DNA of 64,000 nt, taken from the NCBI RefSeq assembly GCF_029227915.1, contig NC_079876.1:29053828-29117827 (forward strand), in the 5' to 3' direction. Origin of the DNA: Hydractinia symbiolongicarpus. Its lineage: Eukaryota; Cnidaria; Hydrozoa; Anthoathecata; Hydractiniidae. Position 1 is the first letter of the stretch, and the number at the start of each line of letters is the position of its first letter. Of the stretch, positions 45,704 through 55,029 are shown piece after piece. The position numbers and the translations under genes are program-made. Under the pieces are notes generated by a model, which searched no databases, was not told the DNA's origin, and was given only the letters and a program-made list of their open reading frames with translations.

Positions 45704-48700
45704 ATGGCACACTACAAAGCCCCACCGACACTTGGTGATAACACTATGTGTTATGAGAACTGGAAAAAAGAAGTACAGATATGGCAATTATTTACCTTGT
45801 TGGCGAAGAAGAAGCAGGCACTTGCTATTTTTTTGACTTTGACTGGTCAAGCACGAGAAGTAATTTTAGAGATGGAACTTGAAGTGTTAAGTTCTGATGA
45901 TGGTGTTAAGGAACTCGTGAAGAAGTTAGACTCCTTGTATCTTAAGGACTCGCACCATTCAGCTTATGAGCCATATGAAAAGTTTGAAAAATTTTGTAGA
46001 CCTTCATCAATGACAATGAATGATTATATTATTGAGTTTGAAAGACTATACAACAAGCTCAAGAATTACGATATGGAATTACCTGAAGGAGTTTTAGCTT
46101 ATCGTTTCATTAACAGTTCAAATATTTCGGAAAGTCATAAGCAACTTATTAGAGCAACTTTAACGGAACTAAAATACACCAAAGCCAAAGAGCAGCTATA
46201 AAAGATTTTTAGTGATCCTTCAAATTTTATGACTGGTCAAGGTAGTGATGATATCAAAATCGAGAAGACTGAAGACATTTATTATGGAGCTACGTACAGA
46301 CAAAATAAAACTCAAAGTCGATCTAGAGACAACAGAAGAACATATACCCGAAGATTTGCAGATGGGAATAGAAGATTGAACCCATTAGATAGAAATGGTG
46401 AGCCTAGTAGATGTGCTATCTGTGGATCAGTTTTTCACTGGGCAAAGTCATGCTCAGATACACGTCAGGGACAGGAAAACAAAATAAAACAAGCACCAGA
46501 TGAAGTTCAGGTAACCCTTATTGAAGAATGCATGACAAATCTTGTTGGAGAAACTTTAAGCATGGTGATACTTGACTCTGGGTGTACCAAAACAGTTTGT
46601 GGCGAAGATTGGTTGCAATGTTATCTAAACAGATTGAATGATGGAGAGTTAAAGTCTGTGATTGAAAGAAAAAGTGCAACAATATTCAAGTTTGGAAGTG
46701 GTAAACATGTGACATCTGTTAAAAATGTCACCTTACCTACAATAATTGCTGGGCGAAGCGTGATGTTATCCACAGATGTGGTGCAAATACCATTACCCTT
46801 ATTGCTAAGCAAGGAAGCTATGAAAAAGGCAAACACTAGAATAGACTTTGCCAGCGATAAAATAATTATCTTCAACACAGATATACCAGTTTCTTTCAGT
46901 TCCTGTGGTCATTACTGTATTCCAATAGGAAGAGTTGGAAAGTTCAAAGAAGGAGACATTAAAGAAGAAGCACTTGCTATATGTAATTTTTTACAACAGA
47001 AAACACCACTGCAAAAGAAGGCTGCTGCAGTCAAACTTCATCGACAGTTCAGTCATCCTAATAGTTCAAGACTAAAACAGTTGCTGATAGATGCAAATAT
47101 TAATGATGTTGAGATCTTAAATCATCTTGATGAGCTTGAGCATTCCTGCCAAATTTGTTTGAAATTCAAAAAGCCAAAGCCAACCCCGATTGTAGGTTTT
47201 CCAATGGCAAGACGATTCAATGAAACAGTAGCATTAGATCTGAAAGAATGGTCAGATTCGCCAAAGGTTTGGTTCTTGCATTTAGTTGACCATTTTACTC
47301 GCTACAGTACTTCGTGCGTCATCAAAACAAAAAGGAAAGAAGAAATAATCAAACGAATCTTTCAAATATGGATTTCCATATTTGGTTCTGCTGAAAAATT
47401 TCTTATTGATAACGACGGAGAATTTGCAAATGAGGATTTTGTATCGATGTGTGAAAATGCCAACATCAGAATATGCACAACAGCTGCAGAAAGCGCTTGG
47501 AGCAATGGTTTGGTGGAAAGACATAATGCTATTCTTGGTTATAATGTTAGCAAGATGATGGAGGATAAAGTTACAGTCGATTTGGACATGGCAGTAGCCT
47601 GGGCAGTGAGCGCCAAAAATTCCCTGAAAAATGTCAATGGCTACAGTCCGAACCAACTTGTTTTTGGATTCAACCCAAATCTTCCGAACTGCGATAATGC
47701 GAAGTTACCAGCTTTAGAAGGAAAGACTTCCAGTGAGATTGTTGCAACAAATCTAAATGCTATGAACGCTGCACGAAAGGCATTCATACAAAGTGAATCA
47801 GCGGAAAAGGTTAGAAGAGCATTAAGGCATCAAACAAGAACGTCAGGTGATGATAGATTTGAAACTGGGGACAAGGTATTTTACAAAAGAAACACAAGAA
47901 ATGCTTGGAAAGGCCCAGGTAGTGTCATAGGACAGGATGGCAAACAGGTTTTAATAAAACATGGCAGTTCGTATGTCAGTGTGCACCCTTGTCGTATCCA
48001 AAGAGACACAAGCTTTTCTCTGATTGATGCTACTCCCATAGAAAGTTGCAGAAATAAACCAATAACATCTTTAACCGACACCGATAATCCTGTGAATGAA
48101 GAAGTAGTAGGTGATGGAGATAGTGATGACAGTGCTGAAAATTCTGATATTGATTTGCAGAACTTCCAAAGTGATGAACCAGAAAGAAGGGATGCCATTA
48201 GAAAGGAGGGACAAGTTGCATCAGATGAAATTAATGATATAAATAATCTAACCAATAGCATAAGTCGACTTTCCTTAGATGTAACAAACAGTGACACACA
48301 AGACCAAAAGTGGTTTGATGGTTCTGTTTAACCCAAAGCTAAGTCATTTGTAAAGTGTAAGTTCAAGGACTGTGATACAGTTAAAGATGTTGAAATTATA
48401 TCAAAAGGTGGTAAAGCAACTGGAAAATATAAATCCTATTTGAATATACGAGATGTAGATAGTAATTCATTGTCATGTGTTGATTGGGAGGAAACTGAAA
48501 GTTGGCAGCCAATAAACACAGAAGAGGCACTTCTTTCGCAAGTAAAATTTGCAGATTCAGACGTCTTGAATGCTAAAATTGACGAATTGGAAAAATGGAA
48601 AAAGAACAAGGTTTATGAAAATGTTGAAAACCATGGACAAAAGGCATTGTCTGTGAGATGGGTCGTGACTGAGAAAATACTGAATGGGAAGAAAAAGATG

Positions 48701-49978
48701 AAAGCCAGATTAGTTGCATTGGGCTTTGAGGAGATAGATAATGACATTTTAAAAGACTCCCCAACTTGCTCGAAGGAAAGCTTGCATTTGATACTCACCC
48801 TCATTGCTTACAATAATTGGAGGTGCAGTTCTATTGATATCAAATCTGCATTTTTACAAGGAAAGAAAATTGAAAGAACTGTTTACCTAAAACCTCCAAA
48901 AGAAGCTAATAATGGAAATTCTTTGTGGAAGCTTAAGAAATGCATTTATGGTTTGGTGGATGCTTCTCGCTGTTGGTATTTGCGTGTAAAAGAAGAGCTC
49001 ATAAATCTTAATGTCTTGGTGAGCAAGAGTGATCCTGCAATATTTTACTGGCATCATGGTCAACAATTATCAGGAGTAATGGCCACACATGTTGATGATT
49101 TTTGTTGGGGCGGGAATGAGGATTTCATCGACAATGTTATAGAACCTTTACGGAGAGTGTTTCTTGTTGGATCTGAATGTTCAACTGTATTTCGTTATCT
49201 TGGATTAAGCTTGAACCAGCACAGTGATTTTACCATTCAAATCAACCAAAATGCATATGTTGAGGAAATTGAACCTATTGAAATAGAAAAAAAAAGAAAG
49301 GGGAAGAAGAATTATCCACTGAATGAAAATGAGATCAGGGAATTCAGAGCTTTAATAGGACGGCTGTGCTGGTTAAATGGACAGACCAGACCCGATATCA
49401 TGTTTGAAGTCTGTTAATTAGGAGCATCAATAAAGGAAGCCACAATAGATGATTTATTGAAAGGCAACAAAGTTCTGGGAAAAGCCAAAAACAAAAATGT
49501 TATTTTACAGTTTAAAGGTACTATGAAAAATTTGACTCTTGAAATCTACAATGACGCATCCGTTGCAAACCTTAGAAACGGAGGATCTCAAGGCAGATAT
49601 ATAATATTTCTGAAAGACGACTGTGGAAATCTATCACCCATTATGTGGCAGTCAAAGCGCCTGCAAAGAGTAGTAAAGAGTACAATGGCTGCAGAAACTC
49701 TGATTCAAGTTGAAGCTGCAGAAGCAGCATTCTGGTTATCAAATTTACTGACTGAAGTATGTGGTCGTAATGTTTCAAATTCCATTATATGTTACACAGA
49801 CAGTGGACAACTATTTGAAGCAGTTCATTCGATCAAATCTGTTGTGGATAAGCGACTACGGATAGATTTGTCTATACTTAAAGAAATGATTGACAGAGGA
49901 GAAATAACAGATGTAAAGTGGGTTGATAGCAAGAAACAAATTGCAAATTGCCTGACGAAAAGAGGAGCATCTGCTTAG
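45704..49978 (+). pseudogene. Copia gag-pol frame with three TAA stops
   Basis: One frame runs from ATG 45704 to the stop ending at 49978, interrupted only by TAA at 46199-46201, 48329-48331 and 49415-49417; no frameshift is present. Gag includes AYEPYEKFEKFCRPSSMTMN and a CX2CX4HX4C knuckle (CAICGSVFHWAKSC, about 46410). Protease: VILDSGCTKTVCG. Integrase: HRQFSHPN with CQICLKF (zinc-binding HHCC), then VALDLKEW, LIDNDGEFAN and NGLVERHN (DDE). Reverse transcriptase: IKSAFLQGKKIERTVYLKPP, LKKCIYGLVDASRCWY and the active-site THVDDF. RNase H: EIYNDASVANL, AAETL, YTDSGQLFEAV and VKWVDSKKQIANCLTK. The gene is coding in character throughout but cannot make a full polyprotein without stop readthrough. 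Confidence 0.9.
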
Positions 49979-50074
49979 GGACTATTGAGAACCCTTCAGC
50001 GTGGTGGGCTCCATTAATCTTAAGTTGGTGATGTGTAAATAGTGTACATAAAGATTGAAGAAAAGTGGGAAGAT

Positions 50075-50268
50075 TGTTAACCTACTGTTCGTGTTTAGAC
50101 AATTACAATAGTGTTAGATGGGGTTTTTGTTCTGTTTGGTGCAGAGCTGATACCTTGGTACAACGTTGCGTTGCTGTTGTGTTGCTGTTGTGTTTAATGA
50201 TTGTTGTGTTAAACCCAAGTCGGAGCTACAACGATTATCAGGTTAGTCACATATTTCGCCTTTTAACA
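50075..50268 (+). repeat. 3' LTR of the Copia element
   Basis: 194 bp, otherwise nearly identical to the 5' LTR. Confidence 0.95.
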
Positions 50269-50329
50269 TCTAAAACCTCCTAAATTTAATAAGCTGCCCC
50301 CTGGGAGCTAAAAAGAAGAATTACGGTAT

Positions 50330-51100
50330 TTCTTTTTTTTGTTAACAATATTACGCTAATGTCATCAAATGAATTTTTTTTAAATATAGAAAATCTTTAC
50401 TATACTGCAATGGTGTGAGAAATTGAAATAAAGAAATAGAAATGCGTGAGGCCATTAATCAACATGCAAAATAAAATTGTAGCACTTATTTATTTATAAC
50501 CATATAAACATAAAGAATTTATCAAAACAATTTTCAGACAAGGAATAAAAAATTTGTTTTTTTCTCCTGTTATTTGAATTATTGTTTAGTGGTTGTGTCA
50601 AAATAGCTTTAAAATCATAATGTAAACTTTCTCTTTTCTTTTTACGATACCTTTTTAATCATTTAATTAACCCATACTTATTTATTACCCTTAATTTTTT
50701 ATTTTTAAGTTATACAATAATACAAAAGTAAATTTTTTTACAGATTCTAAAAGTGATCAAAAATTAAACTCTAGAACAGGTAATCAAAGTTTTAAAACAT
50801 TCTGCTTTTTATTTTTAAACCAAAAATAAAAGAAGAGAACCATGATTACATTGCCAACAAAATTTATTTCATTACGTAGGAGGCTGAAATAAAAATAAAA
50901 ATTAGCAACAAATAAAGATTGTTCAACACCATGCATATCATTATCCGATCTTCATAATCATTATTAAAACAAAATTAATTTGTGCATAATGACTAATGTT
51001 AAGTAGAATATTTATAAACACATAATATGACCATTTTAATACGAAAAGGGACAAGGTTCTTCTGTATCTCTGAACATGCTTAACATAAGAAACCCATTTT
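50330..51100. other. intron sequence
   Basis: AT-rich remainder of the large NLR-like intron to the right of the TIR element. No repeat or ORF of note. Confidence 0.5.
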
Positions 51101-51126
51101 GTTTTGTTTTTAAAAGGGAAACATAC

Positions 51127-51412
51127 CTTCCTGTGGCTTTAGGTCTTTTATTTTTGTTGTCAAATGTTTAATATCAATATCATGTTTTTCTATCATTTCC
51201 ATGTTCTCTTCCACCTGATTATAGAGGTTTGTATATTGGCATATTATTTCCGTGATAGCGGTATTGATATCAGTAAAGTTATCCACATATTTTTCTAGTG
51301 TCAACACACGATCCAATAAAATTTTAACATCAGATGCAATACTTTCATGCAATTCTAATAAATTCTTTTGTCCCTCTTCTAAGTATGATGTCGCAAATTT
51401 GAATAAGTTAGC
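51127..51412 (-). CDS. coiled-coil exon of the NLR-like gene
   Basis: The frame reads ANLFKFATSYLEEGQKN, LHESIASDVKILLDRVLTL and EKYVDNFTDINTAIT, with further heptad-like Leu/Ile spacing, ending KDLKPQE at donor GTATGT in phase 1. It lies between the HEPN-like and NB-ARC regions and would act as a linker or oligomerisation segment. The upstream acceptor is uncertain. Confidence 0.6.
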
Positions 51413-51497
51413 TTGTGTGGATCTAATGGTTCAGTTTTCAAATCAAGCATATTTCCACTTCTGCAACCCAACCTAGTTCAGTCCATTTTGTTTAGAA

Positions 51498-51980
51498 TTA
51501 ATTATTATCCATCAACATAGGATTTCCATAGTGATACAAGAAGTGTCGCATGCAACGAGCTCTTAGTGAATTGGCACTTAATCCTTGAACAGACAAAGGT
51601 GGGTTACTATCATCCAATCCAAAAACAGGAGCAAGTAAATCTGTGCAATGTTTTAACAGAATCACCATTAAAGGAATTTCAAATTCTTTTGAATCAGTTC
51701 GTTTTGTGGCTGGGTATAATAAATTCCACTGTGCTGATGTGATGCGATTTTTGGTTTTCAATTTAGTCAACTGTGGTTGAAACCTTTTTAGTTCTCGAAA
51801 TAAACCAACAGGATCTTCTGGTAGTCCATGATAAAAAGGATTATTAAATGTATTATGAAGAATATTTCGAACACCTTTCTTATGATAGCATTCTGAACCC
51901 AAACACAATCTCATCCGGTGGTTTATTTTTGTGACTGGAGAAGATTGAGAAATAGCTGATGCAACTGCAGCACTGGCCAT
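51498..51980 (-). CDS. DZIP3-like HEPN domain exon
   Basis: A 160-residue open frame starting MASAAVASAIS. The segment TKINHRMRLCLGSECY, RFQPQLTKLKTKNRITSAQW, NLLYPATKRTDSKEFEIPL and VILLKHCTDLLAP fits the HEPN-type domain at the N-terminus of DZIP3-like proteins, which in invertebrates is often fused to NB-ARC/NACHT modules. In those proteins it probably mediates RNA or protein interaction. The last part (ARCMRHFLYHYGN) is less typical. The donor is not clear; the frame reaches a stop at 51498. Confidence 0.7.
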   Translation of the reverse strand: MASAAVASAISQSSPVTKINHRMRLCLGSECYHKKGVRNILHNTFNNPFYHGLPEDPVGLFRELKRFQPQLTKLKTKNRITSAQWNLLYPATKRTDSKEFEIPLMVILLKHCTDLLAPVFGLDDSNPPLSVQGLSANSLRARCMRHFLYHYGNPMLMDNN

Positions 51981-51984
51981 TGTT

Positions 51985-53030
51985 TGTTATAAAACTAAAT
52001 TAGAAAAAAGATAATCATATATCTACACACACAAATTTTCATGAGTATATACTATAATTTTGAATTTAAATTTACAGATTGTAGCACAACCCGCAAACTT
52101 AATTTCCGTTAATACTTCCTCTTAAGATAGACAAATTGCAATATGATCATAAGAAATAAAAACATAAATAAATAAATTAAAATTAGAATAGAAATAATTG
52201 ATATTACCATAAAATCTGTGTAAATAAATTACATCAAGATCAACACATTTTCCATGACACTTTCTTTTGGGAACATTCTAAATGTAAGCAAATGTATATA
52301 TGGTATTTTGTTTTACGTTTATTAACTTAAAGTATAAGTATTTCACAAATTTCAAAACTGAATAACTGCAAGCTAACTGGACTAGACTTAAATGTAACTT
52401 TTATAAACTTAAAAAATAAAATTTAAAGATAACCATAAACTTCTTTCCCTAAAATATTCCCACAAATTTTGGTTGGCAATAAAATGATTAACTCTATGGG
52501 TGCAATAATAAAAAACAAAAAAGCAGTATATATCTTTTGTTTGTTTTTTTTATTTAATTTTAACTCTTCATCCCTTACAGTAAAGTATATAAATGAAACA
52601 CTACATTTTTAAAAAGCACATCACAACTGCTATTAAAAATGGAAGCAAATTGTTGATAAAAATTTAGCACAATATCTCCTTGCTATTTGATATAAAGGAT
52701 TTTGTTGGGAAAAAATGTGTAAATAAATATTAATGCTCCGCCCCGAGAAAACAGTGTTTATTTACATAAGGTTTTGTATTTCCTTTGATTTGATTTAACC
52801 ACGAGGTTATAAACTGTTTTTAATGATGTATATAGTTGAAGCGCATTATTGAATTAATGGATAAATGCTTCATGCATTCCTATACGAGTCAACTAAAAAA
52901 TTTCTTCTTTTCGGTTATTTTGGTTTCTTTTTTGCGTGTGTGATTTTGGAAATTCTTATCAGCAAATTGGAGACAGCTAATAATTACTGTTGAGAGCTTA
53001 AAGATTTTGAAAACACTAAGGCAATTCCGT
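51985..53030. other. non-coding stretch
   Basis: AT-rich region between the start of the NLR-like gene and the CARF-like fragment. These genes are divergent, so promoters could lie here, but I see no specific signal. Confidence 0.4.
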
Positions 53031-53036
53031 CAGCAA

Positions 53037-53694
53037 ATGTCAAGTGCCGACATGGACAAGATGACACTTTACCTCTTGGTAGACCAACCATATATATATC
53101 TTGGGGACAGAAAATACCAATGTCATCGGGGCAAAGATAAAAATGTTGCAAAAAAGAAAAGCATCACTCAGACAGGGAAAATAGACTTACTTCTTAATGA
53201 CTACCCTGAGATGTGTAAAACAAAAAAGCTCATACAAGCAACCAAAAAAAAGGATTGTCCTGTAGAGTTCCTTGTGAAAATTTTTTTTAACTTTCCAGAG
53301 TGCACAATAAGCAAAAATACTTCATTGCAAAGAAAAGCAACCTTTAAAAAGATTAAGAAGGCGTTTGAATATATATGTAATTCAACATCTATATACAAAA
53401 TGTTTTAGCAAGTTAAAGTACATCACCAAATTTCCAAAAGGTACTTGTGTCTTCGTGTTTTTCTTGTTTTTGGTTGTTGTCGTGTGTCGCAACAATGTAT
53501 TGAATATTTTTTTTCTTATAGACAGCCATCATTATCACAATATGGGTGAATCAGCTGGTCTTGCAGAGCCTCTTGACTATAGTCGTAAAATTCTTAAAAC
53601 AGGCCATCAGATAAGGATGCAGAAAGATAAAGGATTTGCAACGGTCCAGCAGTTCGTGCATTTTCCCACCGTGCTGGTTGAAAACTTGTTGTGA
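53037..53694 (+). pseudogene. CARF-like gene fragment, two exons
   Basis: Similar to the calcium-responsive transcription factor-like family that is expanded in invertebrates. Exon A (53037-53376) reads YIYLGDRKYQCHRGKDKNVA, KKLIQATKKKDCPVEFLVKI and FFNFPECTIS. A 145-bp GT-AG intron follows. Exon B starts at 53522 (SHHYHNMGESAGLAEPLDYS, the conserved His-rich/GE-AG block) and joins in phase 1. The frame stops at 53694, but the next frame resumes family-like text (KKQRPIRNFFYLR) after an A8 run, so a one-base slip probably broke it. No further exons were found, so this is likely a fragment or pseudogene. Confidence 0.55.
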
Positions 53695-53829
53695 AAAAAA
53701 ACAACGACCGATTAGAAATTTTTTCTACCTTAGGTGTATTCTCAAATTACTTTTATTTGATGTGCTACTGCAATTTCTCATTTTATTAAACAAAATGAAT
53801 GTGATTTTTGAAATCCTTACCTGAAACTT

Positions 53830-55020
53830 GATTAAATGTGAAATCTTCAGATTCGTACAGCAAATAAACACGTTTTTTCATATTATAGAAGAACTACAGT
53901 GAGCGGGATTCGATCCGCGGTCCCCAGAACTGGGAACGTTTTTTCAGTTTTGTACTAATTGACTTCTGCTTAAAAGGCTTGTTAATACAAGTTGAAATTT
54001 AAAAAAACTTTAATCATAACATTAATATCACCAGCATTCCTTCAAAATTAATTTCAAAACTTCTCAGTACTTGCGGAAGATTCTATAATTTTAAACTTAC
54101 TCTGATGGAGGGTTTATTAATTGAGCGTGGACCGTTCTATTTTTAATAACAGGGTAAAGTCTATGCCTTTAGAATTATTGTAATAGTTCTATTTTCTTCG
54201 TATTATATTTAGTATCTCTAACATGTAAAAAATTTAGAATTAGAGTGTGAACATGCCCAACCCTGGGTATTGACGAAAACAAAATGTACTCTATTTCATA
54301 AATCTTTTAAAATTGACGACATACCTCACAAATTACCAAATTTTACTGTAAATAACATAAGTATTAAAAGACAATCATCCATGAATTTTTAGATTGTTTG
54401 TCAGATAAAAATCTAACACGGAAACAACATAATACAAAAGGAAAATCTCTTTAAACTAGTTTCTTGTTTTTTGATTGGAGGATTCGAAGTATCGTATGTA
54501 GAGAAAGGATGTTGCGTGGGTAAAGGGATGACCTAAGAAACAAGGGCTTCATCATACGCACAGGTCTTGTTTCTTATACCGCCTTCTGCTCGGGTAGTGA
54601 AATTGATCCGTGATAGACTCAAAACAACCCAACAATAGAGCGAAATAGATATATTTATAAACATATACTTATTGAAGTATATTTATTTATTTATTTATTT
54701 ATTTATAGCACTCCAGCACGAATTAAAATAACACGATCAATTAATAATAAATTTGTGGGTTAACGGTCAGATCAACGATGGAGAGAATAACAACATGGCA
54801 TGGATTCACGATATTTAATGTTGCTCAAAATAACTTTTAAATCACCATGGTAACTCACGGTGAAGAACCACAATTGAAGGGGTCGCGGTTTTACACAACT
54901 AAATGGTTAAAAAAATGAAAATATTCAAATCAAAAGCTTTCCCAGGCACATATTTTGTTACTTTGTACGAAGGAGGTTTATCACCGTTGTTTAAATAAAA
55001 GAAAAAATAATCGCGACAAC
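53830..55020. other. non-coding stretch
   Basis: Contains a tRNA-like B-box segment on minus at about 53895-53940 (GCGGATCGAATCCCGC), probably a SINE fragment, and a TTTA microsatellite at 54677-54707. The 5' exon of the CUB gene should lie here or be hidden, but I could not identify a signal-peptide exon. Confidence 0.45.
53890..53940 (-). other. tRNA-like T-arm fragment
   Basis: On minus, GGACCGCGGATCGAATCCCGC looks like a T arm with B box. No D arm or acceptor stem could be matched, so a SINE remnant is more likely than a tRNA gene. Confidence 0.35.
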
Positions 55021-55029
55021 AAATACATA

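Larger units (their letters stand above)
45469..50268 (+). mobile_element. Copia-type LTR retrotransposon, young copy
   Basis: The 5' LTR is 45469-45671 and the 3' LTR 50075-50268, both beginning TGTTAACC and ending TTTTAACA. The 5-bp target duplication TCTAA is at 45464-45468 and 50269-50273. The primer-binding site TGGTAGCGGAGGGTG just after the 5' LTR matches the 3' end of animal initiator tRNA-Met at 13 of 15 positions. A purine-rich tract (GAAGAAAAGTGGGAAGA) precedes the 3' LTR. LTRs differ by three substitutions and one 9-bp indel, indicating recent insertion. The domain order protease, integrase, RT, RNase H is diagnostic of Copia (Pseudoviridae). Confidence 0.95.
45012..50328. mobile_element. 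TIR element (MITE-like) interrupted by Copia
   Basis: Ends TACCGTAATTCCTTTTTTTA and (inverse) TACCGTAATTCTTCTTTTTA form near-exact terminal inverted repeats, with TA at both extremes. The left part has repeated AGCCCCCTCCCTTTATTT blocks. Without the 4805-bp Copia insertion plus duplication the element is about 512 bp and has no ORF, so it is a non-autonomous DNA element. It sits in the intron of the NLR-like gene. Confidence 0.65.
42387..51980 (-). pseudogene. NLR-like gene: HEPN/DZIP3-like, coiled coil, NB-ARC, TPR-like
   Basis: STAND-type NTPase of the kind used as intracellular immune or signalling switches. Order on minus: DZIP3-like HEPN domain (51980-51498), coiled-coil segment ending at 51127, then across a 6.8-kb intron the NB-ARC exon from 44301, and a helical TPR-like tail to 42387. 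The coiled-coil exon leaves in phase 1 and the NB-ARC exon enters with two bases, so the join is in frame. Several lesions break it: a frameshift before the P-loop, another after residue LIFYKL, a frameshift and a TAA near 43715-43740, and multiple stops at 43030-43240. The HEPN to coiled-coil join is also unresolved. It was probably functional ancestrally; now likely a pseudogene unless the assembly has errors. Confidence 0.75.

Noticed and set aside
47881-48297. 138-codon minus frame inside the Copia element
   Set aside because: Shadow of gag-pol.
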